A program made the translations under genes and the position numbers. From the NCBI GenBank assembly GCA_030680855.1, contig JAUXUN010000010.1:1-50920 (forward strand): a stretch of DNA of 50,920 nucleotides, given 5' to 3'. The stretch is from Aestuariivirga sp. Lineage in GTDB: Bacteria; Pseudomonadota; Alphaproteobacteria; Rhizobiales; Aestuariivirgaceae. How positions within the stretch are numbered: position 1 is the stretch's first letter; each line of letters begins with the position of its first letter. Shown one piece after another: positions 43,001 through 50,776 of this stretch. The notes beneath the pieces are model-generated. The model was not told where the DNA came from, searched no databases, and worked only from the letters and a program-made list of their open reading frames with translations.

Positions 43001-44266
43001 TCAGCCCGCAAAGCGGCGCATGACGATTGATGCATTCGTACCACCAAAACCAAAAGAATTGGACAGAACTATGTTGACCTCCTTCTTTCGCGGGCGATTG
43101 GGAACGAGATCGATGTTCGTTACAACCGAAGGATTGTCCAAATTCAGGGTCGGCGGGCAGACATTGTCACGAATCGCGAGAATTGAAAATATGGCTTCCA
43201 CCGCCCCTGCGGCACCCAGTAAATGACCGGTCGAGGATTTGGTTGAGGACATGGACAGGCGCTCAACCTTGCCGTCCATGATGCGTTCGACGGCGCGCAA
43301 TTCAATCTCGTCACCTACCGGCGTGGAGGTGCCATGGGCGTTGATGTAATCAATCTCGGTCGGCGCAATGCCGGCCCGCTTCAAGGCCGCCTTCATGCAG
43401 CGGAAGGCGCCATCGCCATCTTCCGGAGGCGAGGTGATGTGGTAGGCATCGCCTGACAGGCCATAGCCCACGATCTCGGCATAGATTTTTGCACCACGGG
43501 CCTTGGCATGTTCAAGCTCTTCAAGGATGAGAATGCCGGCGCCCTCGCCCATCACAAAGCCGTCACGGTCCTTGTCGTAGGGGCGCGAGGCCTTGGCTGG
43601 CGTATCATTGAAGTTGGTGGACAGGGCCTTGCAAGCCGCGAAGCCCGCGATGCCCAAGCGGTTGATGCAGGACTCCGTGCCGCCGGCAAACATCACATCG
43701 GCATCATCAAGGGCAATCAGCCGCGCCGCGTCGCCGATGGCGTGGGTGCCCGATGAGCAGGCGGTGACAACGGCGTGGTTCGGACCCTTCAGGCCATGGG
43801 CAATGGAAATCTGGCCCGATGCCAGGTTGATCAGAGCGCCGGGAATGAAAAACGGGCTGATGCGGCGTGGGCCTTTTTCATGCAGGAGGATGGAGGTTTC
43901 CTCGATGCTGGGAAGGCCGCCGATGCCGGAGCCCACCAGTACGCCGGTGCGGTATTGCTGGTCCGGAGTCTTGATTTCGTAGCCTGAATCGGTGAGCGCC
44001 TGCTGGGCGGCGATCATCGCATATTGAATGAAATCATCGTTGCGGCGCTGCTCCTTGCCGTCCAGCCACTGGTCCAGGTTCAGGGTGCCGTTGCTGCCAT
44101 CGCCGCGCTTCACTTCGAAAGCGACGCGGCAAGGCAGGTCGCTGGCATCAAACTTGGTGATGGGCCCGGCGCCCGAGGCGCCAGCCAGCATGCGGGACCA
44201 GGTTTCATCTATTCCATTGGCAAGAGGGCTTACGATCCCCAATCCAGTGACTACGACACGACGCAT
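43001..44266 (-). CDS. fabF: Beta-ketoacyl-ACP synthase II
   Basis: Elongates fatty acids by condensing malonyl-ACP with acyl-ACP. 421 residues. Catalytic Cys170 in VVTACSSGTHAIGDA, the first His in INAHGTSTPVGD and Lys/His in SSTKSSTGHLLGAAGAVE complete the Cys-His-His triad. MRRVVVTGLGIVSPLAN is the usual start, with GGGAGAA upstream. It follows acpP after 95 nt containing two hairpins. Confidence 0.96.
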   Translation of the reverse strand: MRRVVVTGLGIVSPLANGIDETWSRMLAGASGAGPITKFDASDLPCRVAFEVKRGDGSNGTLNLDQWLDGKEQRRNDDFIQYAMIAAQQALTDSGYEIKTPDQQYRTGVLVGSGIGGLPSIEETSILLHEKGPRRISPFFIPGALINLASGQISIAHGLKGPNHAVVTACSSGTHAIGDAARLIALDDADVMFAGGTESCINRLGIAGFAACKALSTNFNDTPAKASRPYDKDRDGFVMGEGAGILILEELEHAKARGAKIYAEIVGYGLSGDAYHITSPPEDGDGAFRCMKAALKRAGIAPTEIDYINAHGTSTPVGDEIELRAVERIMDGKVERLSMSSTKSSTGHLLGAAGAVEAIFSILAIRDNVCPPTLNLDNPSVVTNIDLVPNRPRKKEVNIVLSNSFGFGGTNASIVMRRFAG

Positions 44267-44296
44267 GCGTTCTCCCTTAAATGAAAACGCGGAAGC

Positions 44297-44355
44297 CAGG
44301 GCATTTTACATCCCTGCTCCCGCGCGGCGATTGAATACTGCCCCATCCCTGGGGC
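44297..44355 (-). terminator. Two hairpins between acpP and fabF
   Basis: Nearest acpP (7 nt past its stop) GCCCCA/TGGGGC pair around a 4-nt loop (44340-44355). A second CAGGG/CCCTG pair with a 10-nt loop is at 44297-44316. Neither has a full U-run. They probably stabilise or partly end the short, abundant acpP transcript. Confidence 0.5.
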
Positions 44356-44361
44356 AAAACC

Positions 44362-44598
44362 TTAAGCAGCAGCCTTCTCAATAAATTTCACTGCATCGCC
44401 AACGGTCTGGATTGTTTCGGCAGCGTCGTCGGGAATTTCAATGGCGAATTCTTCTTCGAATGCCATGACGAGCTCAACCGTGTCGAGGCTGTCGGCACCG
44501 AGGTCGTCAATAAAACTTGCCTCGGTTTTCACTTTGTCGCCGTCAACACCGAGGTGCTCGACAACGATCTTTTTTACCCGCTCAGCAACGTCACTCAT
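44362..44598 (-). CDS. acpP: Acyl carrier protein
   Basis: Carries growing acyl chains on a phosphopantetheine arm. 78 residues, very acidic. [10 protein letters not shown] contains the attachment Ser37 in the DSL motif. [19 protein letters not shown] is the usual N-terminus. The ATG at 44598 is chosen although the frame extends upstream. fabG and fabD are normally directly upstream on the same strand; here an aldo/keto reductase gene on the other strand separates them, so acpP needs its own promoter (TATAAT at 44628-44623). Confidence 0.97.
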   Translation of the reverse strand: MSDVAERVKKIVVEHLGVDGDKVKTEASFIDDLGADSLDTVELVMAFEEEFAIEIPDDAAETIQTVGDAVKFIEKAAA

Positions 44599-44622
44599 GT
44601 TTAATCGTCCTTGTTTGATCAA

Positions 44623-44628
44623 ATTATA
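44623..44628 (-). promoter_or_regulatory. Possible -10 element of the acpP promoter
   Basis: TATAAT on the minus strand, 25 nt upstream of the acpP ATG, in an AT-rich patch. No good -35 hexamer is seen at the right spacing, so the assignment rests on position and the consensus match. Confidence 0.4.
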
Positions 44629-44792
44629 CTTAGGTTGGACACCCGGTTTTGTGGTGGTTCCCCCTTGTGCCTACCCGCTAACTACCACAGAATCCAATTC
44701 CGGCAAAAGAGGATTATTTTTGGCCTTGCGGGTGCCCCGGGCGATGCTTACATCCATCTCCCTGCACCCCAAAATTCAGGAGACCACAAGCC

Positions 44793-45773
44793 ATGCAGCA
44801 GCGTAAACTGGCTACATTAAGCGTTTCAGCAGTGGGTTTGGGCTGCATGGGCATGTCGGAGTTCTATGCGGGCCGCGATGATGCAGAATCCATCGCCACC
44901 ATCCACCGGGCCCTTGAGCTTGGCGTCAATTTTCTCGATACCGCCGACATGTACGGGGTGGGAGCCAATGAGGAACTCATCGGCAAGGCCATCAAGGGCA
45001 AGCGCGACAAGGTTGTTATTGCTACCAAATTCGGCAATATGCGGAGACCCAACGGCGAGTTTCTGGGGGTCAACGGAAAGCCGGACTATGTGCGCAAGTG
45101 TTGCGACGACAGCCTGAAGCGGCTGGGTGTTGAAGTCATCGACCTCTATTACCAGCATCGCGTCGATCCCAACACGCCCATCGAAGAAACAGTTGGAGCC
45201 ATGGCTGAACTCGTGAGCCAGGGCAAGGTCCGCCATCTCGGCCTTTCGGAAGCGGCGGCAAAGACCATCATACAGGCCCACAAGGTGCATCCCATTACGG
45301 CCTTGCAGACCGAGTATTCCCTGTGGAGCCGCGATGTGGAAGAGGAAATCCTGCCTGCCATCCGCAAGCTCGGCATTGGGCTGGTTCCCTACAGCCCGTT
45401 GGGCCGCGGCTTTCTGACCGGCCGTTTCAAAACAACGGATGATCTCGACGAAAATGACTACCGCCGCAAAACGCCGCGCTTCCAGACGGAAAATCTTGAA
45501 ATCAATCTTGGTTTGCTCAGCGCCGTTGAAACGCTTGCGGCTGAAAAGGGTGTGAGGCCCGGGCAGGTGGCGCTGGCCTGGGTTCTGGCTCAGGGCAAGG
45601 ACATTGTTCCGATCCCCGGCACGAAACGCCGGACCTATCTGGAAGAAAATGTCGCCGCCGTCGAGGTGACGTTGAGCAATGCGGAGATTGAAAAACTGTC
45701 CAATGCTATTCCACGGGGCGCCGCCTCGGGCGACCGCTACGTGGCGACGTCAATGAAGATGCTGAACGGGTAA
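44793..45773 (+). CDS. Aldo/keto reductase
   Basis: NADPH-dependent (beta/alpha)8 reductase, 326 residues. Catalytic residues are visible in [20 protein letters not shown] (Asp and Tyr), VIATKFG (Lys) and LYYQHRVD (His). [15 protein letters not shown] and [18 protein letters not shown] form the cofactor-binding C-terminal part. Resembles the AKR13/YajO-like group; the substrate is not identifiable. AGGAG precedes the ATG. It is plus-strand, inserted between acpP and fabG in the otherwise minus-strand fatty acid cluster, with a palindrome immediately after the stop. Confidence 0.92.
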   Translation: MQQRKLATLSVSAVGLGCMGMSEFYAGRDDAESIATIHRALELGVNFLDTADMYGVGANEELIGKAIKGKRDKVVIATKFGNMRRPNGEFLGVNGKPDYVRKCCDDSLKRLGVEVIDLYYQHRVDPNTPIEETVGAMAELVSQGKVRHLGLSEAAAKTIIQAHKVHPITALQTEYSLWSRDVEEEILPAIRKLGIGLVPYSPLGRGFLTGRFKTTDDLDENDYRRKTPRFQTENLEINLGLLSAVETLAAEKGVRPGQVALAWVLAQGKDIVPIPGTKRRTYLEENVAAVEVTLSNAEIEKLSNAIPRGAASGDRYVATSMKMLNG

Positions 45774-45776
45774 TTC

Positions 45777-45813
45777 TCTCTCCATGGTCGCATCAAGCCC
45801 GACCATGGAGAGA
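45777..45813. repeat. Palindrome in convergent gap, same type as 32014-32066
   Basis: Perfect 14-bp arms (TCTCTCCATGGTCG / CGACCATGGAGAGA) flank a 9-nt loop containing TCAAG. Lies between the convergent aldo/keto reductase and fabG stops. Probably a dispersed repeat that also acts as a bidirectional terminator. Confidence 0.82.
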
Positions 45814-45819
45814 TTTGGA

Positions 45820-46557
45820 TCAAATCATCGCCATGCCGCCATTCACGTGCAGGGTTTGGCCGGTCACATAGGCGGCTTCTTCCGAAGCTAAGTAAAGTGT
45901 GGCAGCGGCGATGTCATCGGGTGAGCCCAATCTTCCGGCCGGGACCTTGGCCAGGATGGCTTCCTTCTGCTTGTCGTTCAAGACATCGGTCATGGGGGTT
46001 GCGATGAAGCCGGGGGCCACGCAATTCACCGTCACATTGCGCGACGCCAGTTCCTGCGCCAGGGATTTTGAAAGGCCGATGATGCCGGCCTTGGATGCCA
46101 CATAGTTGGCCTGCCCTGCATTGCCGGTCACGCCCACGACGGAGGTGATGTTCACGATGCGGCCCCAGCGCTTTTTCATCATGGGGCGCATGGCGGCGCG
46201 GCATAGCCTGAAACTGGCGGTCAGGTTCACGTCAAGCACCGCGGCCCAGTCGTCATCCTTCATGCGCATGGCAAGGCCATCCCTGGTGATGCCCGCATTG
46301 TTCACGAGAATATCAATGCCGCCCATGGCTGCCTCGGCGGCTGGAACAAGTTTTTCAACGTCGGCGGCGTCGGACAGATTGCAGGCGACGACATGAACCC
46401 GCCCGCCCAATGCCGCCTTCAGTTCCTCCAGGACGGCGGCGCGAGTTCCGGAAATCGCAATGGTGGCCCCCGCCCCATGCAGCGCCCTGGCAATGCCGGC
46501 GCCGATGCCGCCGGTGGCTCCGGTGACTAATGCGGTTTTTCCCGTGAGATCAAACAT
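45820..46557 (-). CDS. fabG: 3-oxoacyl-ACP reductase
   Basis: NADPH-dependent reduction in the fatty acid elongation cycle. 245 residues, classical SDR: VTGATGGIGAGIARAL at 11-26 for cofactor binding, NNAG at 86-89, catalytic Ser139, Tyr152 and Lys156 in NYVASKAG, and the C-terminal VTGQTLHVNGGMAMI usual for FabG. It starts 4 nt after fabD on the same strand. Confidence 0.96.
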   Translation of the reverse strand: MFDLTGKTALVTGATGGIGAGIARALHGAGATIAISGTRAAVLEELKAALGGRVHVVACNLSDAADVEKLVPAAEAAMGGIDILVNNAGITRDGLAMRMKDDDWAAVLDVNLTASFRLCRAAMRPMMKKRWGRIVNITSVVGVTGNAGQANYVASKAGIIGLSKSLAQELASRNVTVNCVAPGFIATPMTDVLNDKQKEAILAKVPAGRLGSPDDIAAATLYLASEEAAYVTGQTLHVNGGMAMI

Positions 46558-46561
46558 CGGC

Positions 46562-47515
46562 TTATCCTTGCTTCAAAATTACTGCGGCAGCGGCGGCAAC
46601 ATCATCGGGGGTGCCAAGGGCCAGGCCTTGCGCTTCGGGCGCATTCTTTTTCAGGAGTCCGGTCAATACCTTACCGGTTCCCACTTCACAAAACAGATTA
46701 ACGCCCTGCCCCGCCATGAAGCCCACGCATTCGCGCCAGCGCACGGTGCCGGTGACCTGTTCCACCAGGCGTTTGCGGATTTCCGCCGGATCGGAAATTG
46801 CCCCGGCGACGACATTGGCAACCAGCGGAACGGACGGCGCATTCATGGTCACGTTCAGCAAGGCCTCGGCCATCGCATCGGCGGCGGGCTGCATAAGGGC
46901 GCAATGGAAAGGAGCGCTCACGGGAAGCAGGATGGCGCGCTTTGCCCCCCTGGCCTTGGCAAGTTCACAGGCGCGGTCCACCGCCGCCTTGTGGCCGGAG
47001 ATCACCACCTGCCCGCTGCTGTTGTCGTTGGCTGCCTGGCAGACATCGCCTTGGGCCGCATCTTTGGCCACGGCGGCAACGTCGGCAAAATCCAATCCAA
47101 GAATCGCTGCCATAGCACCCACACCAACCGGCGTTGCCGCCTGCATGGCCTTGCCGCGGATACGCAGGAGCCGCGCGGCATCGCCCAGCGAAAAAGTCTT
47201 TGCGGCGGCCAGGGCCGAATATTCACCCAGCGAATGCCCGCCGACAAACTTCGCTGTATTGGCAACGGTTACTCCGTGTTCGGCCTTCAAGACGGCAAGC
47301 ACCGCCATGCTCACGGCCATGAGGGCGGGCTGGGCATTGGCGGTGAGCGTCAGGTCGGCCTCGGGACCTTCCCACATGAGGGCGGACAGGTTTTGCGAAA
47401 GTGCTGCATCCACCTCGGCAAATACCGCACGGGCCGAGGGAAACGCGTCCGCCAATGCCTTGCCCATGCCAACCGCCTGGCTTCCCTGGCCCGGGAACGT
47501 AAATGCAATGCTCAA
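46562..47515 (-). CDS. fabD: Malonyl-CoA:ACP transacylase
   Basis: Transfers malonate to acyl carrier protein. 317 residues. Nucleophile Ser95 in GGHSLGEYSALAAAK, catalytic His in VSAPFHCALMQP, and FTFPGQGSQAVGMGKAL at the N-terminus. Start is TTG: GAGGAG lies 6 nt upstream and no ATG/GTG is nearby in frame. First gene of the fatty acid group. Confidence 0.96.
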   Translation of the reverse strand: MSIAFTFPGQGSQAVGMGKALADAFPSARAVFAEVDAALSQNLSALMWEGPEADLTLTANAQPALMAVSMAVLAVLKAEHGVTVANTAKFVGGHSLGEYSALAAAKTFSLGDAARLLRIRGKAMQAATPVGVGAMAAILGLDFADVAAVAKDAAQGDVCQAANDNSSGQVVISGHKAAVDRACELAKARGAKRAILLPVSAPFHCALMQPAADAMAEALLNVTMNAPSVPLVANVVAGAISDPAEIRKRLVEQVTGTVRWRECVGFMAGQGVNLFCEVGTGKVLTGLLKKNAPEAQGLALGTPDDVAAAAAVILKQG

Positions 47516-47839
47516 ATGCCACTCCTCAAATCACTTCTGGCGTCACGAAACATGGGGCGGCGGCGGAGTCAAGCCGGGGTAACTCAGAACCCTCGCCACC
47601 TTGCAGTGTGGGATTTGATGCGCATGCGCCTGAAACCCCTTGCGCTTCCTGCACATAAATTCATCACGGCTTGGTCCAAAAATTTGCGCTCAAGAAGCCC
47701 TTTGCACATTGCGCCGGGTATCTTGTATGTTGTAACCTCAACATTGATGGCTGCACCCGGCACAATCCGGAAGCGGCCCGCGTTTTTCGTATTGCCAAAA
47801 TCCTAAACCAGTTTTTTGCATTAGAGTAGGAACCGTGCT
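47516..47839. other. Intergenic region with a possible promoter for the FecR-domain gene
   Basis: 324 nt between the divergent fabD and FecR-domain genes. TTGCAC (47702-47707) and TATGTT (47726-47731), 18 nt apart, could be -35 and -10 elements reading towards the FecR gene. Nothing else recognisable: no convincing hairpin, repeat or small gene. Confidence 0.4.
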
Positions 47840-48625
47840 GTGACCCGTTTCTCCAGATATTTGATTGCCGCCCTTGCACTGCCATTGCTGCTGGCGCCTG
47901 GCGCATTTGCCGCGGAGCAAATCGGAAAGGCCCTGGCGATCACGGTGACCGTTGCGGGCGACAACGGCATATTGAGGGCTTCCTCGCCCATCCACCGCGA
48001 CGAGCGCATCCGCGCCTCCAATTCCGGGACGGGACAGTTTGAATTTCGCGACGGGACAAAACTCGCGGTTGGGCCAAACTCATCCCTTGTCCTTGACCGC
48101 TCCATTTTTGCGGGCGACAGTTCGTTCCAGAGCCTGACCCTCAAGGCAACGCGCGGCACGTTCCGCTGGGTCAGCGGCACGTCAAAATCATCGGCCTACA
48201 AGATCAATACGCCGTTCGGCACGCTGGGCGTGCGGGGCACCGTCGTTGATGTCTATGTCGGTTCCAGTGCGGCGGCCGCCGTTATCCTTGAAGGACAGGC
48301 GACCTTTTGCGGGAATGACGGCAAGTGCAAGCGGCTCGAACGCGGCTGCGACATTGTCCGCGCCAATCGCAAGGGCCTGATGGATGTGGAAACCGAACCA
48401 ACGGCCGCGGTCAAAGGCGTAAGGAATGAAGTGTCATTTCCTTTCCTGATGGGAACCCAGAAATTGAGCCGGCCCTTCCACGTGGGCGGCGGCAAGTGCG
48501 GCCTTTCCGCATCGGTGCGTAACTTTGACAAGAAAAATGAGGGCGGTGGCGGGCTTGAAAAACCCGAACGTCGCGACCCAGAACCGAGGGGCGGGACTCC
48601 CAATGATAGTGGTCCACCGGTATAA
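47840..48625 (+). CDS. Exported FecR-domain protein
   Basis: 261 residues with a signal peptide (RYLIAALALPLLLAPGAFAA, cleaved near AFA-A). The mature part carries a FecR domain: IHRDERIRASNSGTGQFEFR, DGTKLAVGPNSSLVLDR, TRGTFRWVSG and YKINTPFGTLGVRGTVVDVY. No sigma factor or TonB receptor is nearby, so it is a secreted FecR-domain protein rather than a classical anti-sigma FecR. The last 40 residues are polar and Gly/Pro-rich. Start GTG has AGGA about 10 nt upstream. The VPLPA-CTERM gene follows 5 nt later. Confidence 0.88.
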   Translation: MTRFSRYLIAALALPLLLAPGAFAAEQIGKALAITVTVAGDNGILRASSPIHRDERIRASNSGTGQFEFRDGTKLAVGPNSSLVLDRSIFAGDSSFQSLTLKATRGTFRWVSGTSKSSAYKINTPFGTLGVRGTVVDVYVGSSAAAAVILEGQATFCGNDGKCKRLERGCDIVRANRKGLMDVETEPTAAVKGVRNEVSFPFLMGTQKLSRPFHVGGGKCGLSASVRNFDKKNEGGGGLEKPERRDPEPRGGTPNDSGPPV

Positions 48626-48630
48626 TAGGA

Positions 48631-49395
48631 ATGGGATGGGTGATACTGTACCAGCATATTGGGAGAAAGTTAGTAGTCGCGCTTGGCTTTGCATGCGCCG
48701 CCTACAGTTCCCAAGCAATTGCTTCGACAATCGTGGCGCCAGTTACAGCGGTCGCATCATCAGAGTTCATCGCGTCCGGCTTCGATTTTTCTATTGAAAA
48801 CACGATCGATAAATCAGGCTTGTCATTCGGATACGTTAGCGGTGTTACTGATTTTGACGCCTATTTGGCAAGTGGGCCGACGCACACCAGCAACGCCAAC
48901 GGAAACGAATGGTTTAGCGAGAATTTTGGAGGGAGTAGCGTTGCTGGCCTGACTGTGACTTATGGCTTCAGTGCATTAACCTCAATTAATGGCTTTGCCT
49001 TGTGGAACGAGGACTTTGCCGGGCTTGGCAGTACACTATTGCAGTATTCAGTGAACGGGTCGACATACACGGACTTGATGACAATAACGCCGGTACCTTC
49101 CGAATTTGCTGAAGCCGGGGAGGTCGTTCCCTATCTGGCGCAAGTGTTTTCGTTCAGTCTTACCGACATGCTGTTTTTTCGGCTCGTTATTGCCGACTGC
49201 CCCGGTCCGCCCCCAAGTGAATCCAGCTTTCGCGGTTGCGGAATTGGTGAAGTCGCGTTTTCGGCCATACTTCCTCCCCCTCCCGGTCCAGTGGACAACA
49301 ATCCTGTGGTTCCTCTGCCTGCAGCCCTGCCGTTATTTGGCTCAGCACTTGGCCTTTTTGTCTGGATGGGCCGGCGGCGGAAGAGTTGCAGCTAA
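48631..49395 (+). CDS. VPLPA-CTERM sorting-domain protein
   Basis: 254 residues. A signal region (about 10-30, VVALGFACAAYSSQAIAS) leads to a beta-rich body resembling F5/8 type C (discoidin) folds (TASSE-like start, LLQYSVNGSTYTDLMTI). A C-terminal tripartite sorting tail follows: VPLPAALPLFGSALGLFVWM, then GRRRKSC. This is the VPLPA-CTERM signal of exosortase-processed proteins; no exosortase gene is in the window. The DNA is visibly less GC-rich than neighbouring genes, suggesting recent acquisition or different selection. Start is uncertain: AGGA is too close to the ATG; GTG at 48640 is an alternative. Confidence 0.82.
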   Translation: MGWVILYQHIGRKLVVALGFACAAYSSQAIASTIVAPVTAVASSEFIASGFDFSIENTIDKSGLSFGYVSGVTDFDAYLASGPTHTSNANGNEWFSENFGGSSVAGLTVTYGFSALTSINGFALWNEDFAGLGSTLLQYSVNGSTYTDLMTITPVPSEFAEAGEVVPYLAQVFSFSLTDMLFFRLVIADCPGPPPSESSFRGCGIGEVAFSAILPPPPGPVDNNPVVPLPAALPLFGSALGLFVWMGRRRKSCS

Positions 49396-49419
49396 ACGCC
49401 AGCCCACTGAAACCAAAAA

Positions 49420-50499
49420 TCATTTCGGCCGTGCCTCGTGCAGATCGGCGTCTGGCTGTATGAGCTTGCCTGCCCGCAGGAGCTTCACTGCATTGACCAG
49501 CGCCTGGGCGGCGGTTTTCACATCCGCCTGAACGCCGGCATCCCTGTCAAGATCGGCATGGCTTTCGGCGTAGGTTCCGAGATAGCCGATATAAGCGCCG
49601 ATGTGGGACTTATGGCCCGATGAAATCATGCCGATGTCCTCGAGCCAGTCGGTGAGGATGCGCCTGAGGTTTTCAACCCCTGCCGCGTCGCCGTGAACCG
49701 CGACGGAGAATGCCCTTCCCGCCAGATGGCGCGGATAGTCCCAGCCCTTCAACTCGATTTCCTTCGCCTTCGCCGGGTCCTTGCCGCCTGTCGTGGTGGG
49801 ATCGGGATTGCCGCCATCGGCGCAGACCAGGCGGTCGATCATCGCCTTCAGGCCCGCCGGCGCCTGGTACCAGTTCACCGGGGTCAGGATCATCACGCCA
49901 TGGGCCGCCGCCCACATGGGATAAATCTCGTTCATCCAGTCGCTCGTCTGCCCCATGGCGAAATTGGGGTAACACGAGCACGGCCAATGGCAGAGCGGCT
50001 GGGCGGTGGACACACAAGCCTTGCAGGGGTGAATGACGCGGCCATATTGCGAGGTGAGCAGCGAGAGGTCGAGAATTTCTGTTTCAAATCCGGCTGCGGC
50101 ATGGACAACTTCCTCGGCGAGTTTCAGCAGCCGCCAGGTCTTTGACATTTCACCCGGGCAGCTTTGGTCGGAGCGCATGGAGCCGTTGACGAGAAGAATG
50201 CGGCTCGGCGATTTAGGATCTTTCTGGCGCGCCTCGGCGGCATCGATGGCCTCCCTGGTTTCCAGCCATTCCACCGGAAGTTCCGCCTTGGGCTTGGCAT
50301 AGCCCTCGCCCGCCACGCGCTTGATGGGGTTCTTGCGGTAAACATTATAGCCATCCCAGGCAGTGTCGATGATGGCCTTGATTGCCGCTTCGTTTTTGGC
50401 AAAGGCAGGATCGAAGAAGCGGTCGCGAAAGCGGCGTTCGAATTCCCCGCGTGTGAGTTGGACATCCGGCATGCCTTTGCGGACTTCGATGCGGCTCAT
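49420..50499 (-). CDS. Flavodoxin-fold NAD(P)H-dependent FMN reductase with Cys-rich insert
   Basis: 359 residues. An N-terminal helical extension of about 100 residues (RGEFERRFRDRFFDPAFAK, AIDTAWDGYNVYRKNP-like) precedes a flavodoxin-like domain that starts RILLVNGSMRSDQSCPGEMS and contains ILTPVNWYQAPAGLKAMIDR, typical of NADPH-dependent FMN reductases. A cysteine cluster (HPCKACVSTAQPLCHWPCSC) lies in the middle and could bind a metal or cluster. GGAGG precedes the ATG at the right distance. Substrate unknown; not part of an operon in this window. Confidence 0.85.
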   Translation of the reverse strand: MSRIEVRKGMPDVQLTRGEFERRFRDRFFDPAFAKNEAAIKAIIDTAWDGYNVYRKNPIKRVAGEGYAKPKAELPVEWLETREAIDAAEARQKDPKSPSRILLVNGSMRSDQSCPGEMSKTWRLLKLAEEVVHAAAGFETEILDLSLLTSQYGRVIHPCKACVSTAQPLCHWPCSCYPNFAMGQTSDWMNEIYPMWAAAHGVMILTPVNWYQAPAGLKAMIDRLVCADGGNPDPTTTGGKDPAKAKEIELKGWDYPRHLAGRAFSVAVHGDAAGVENLRRILTDWLEDIGMISSGHKSHIGAYIGYLGTYAESHADLDRDAGVQADVKTAAQALVNAVKLLRAGKLIQPDADLHEARPK

Positions 50500-50600
50500 G
50501 ATGATCCTCCCAGTTACTGTGGAAGACTTTGCGCCGGGTTGCGATGGATTGGCAAATCACAGGGCCACACGAGGGGGTGAGGACGGAGTGAAAGCTGCTA

Positions 50601-50710
50601 CCCCTCATGCCGAGGTGCGAACGGGCAAAGACCACGAGCCTCGAAGCATCTGCATCAACTGCAACCAGCCCTTCGAGGCCGTGCTTGGCGTGGCACCTCT
50701 GGGTAAGGGG
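50601..50710. repeat. Intergenic palindromic repeat (third class)
   Basis: Nested arms GAGGTGC/GCACCTC (50612-50618 and 50693-50699) and GCCTCGAAG/CTTCGAGGC (50638-50646 and 50671-50679) frame a 110-bp unit that resembles the CCTCGAAG-type repeats common between genes in Rhizobiales. It lies upstream of the flavodoxin-fold gene and before the promoter-like stretch. Confidence 0.72.
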
Positions 50711-50740
50711 CGATTTGTTCTATATAAGAATAAATACCCC

Positions 50741-50776
50741 TTGACAAGTATATTCCTATGATATAGCTATGTTCCT
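50741..50776 (+). promoter_or_regulatory. Promoter-like element with direct repeats at the right edge
   Basis: TTGACA (50741-50746) is followed 17 nt later by TAGCTA (or 15 nt by TATAGC). Two 9-mers, TATATTCCT (50749-50757) and TATGTTCCT (50768-50776), are 19 bp apart, the second overlapping the -10 region, as expected for an operator bound on one face of the helix. The stretch is far more AT-rich than the flanks. Confidence 0.6.

Noticed and set aside
41981-43030. Plus-strand 349-codon frame opposite mltG
   Set aside because: Antisense of a gene with a clear catalytic domain; no recognisable motifs.
46460-47806. Plus-strand open frame of 448 codons across fabG and fabD
   Set aside because: It crosses two genes with intact catalytic motifs on the other strand and shows no domain features.
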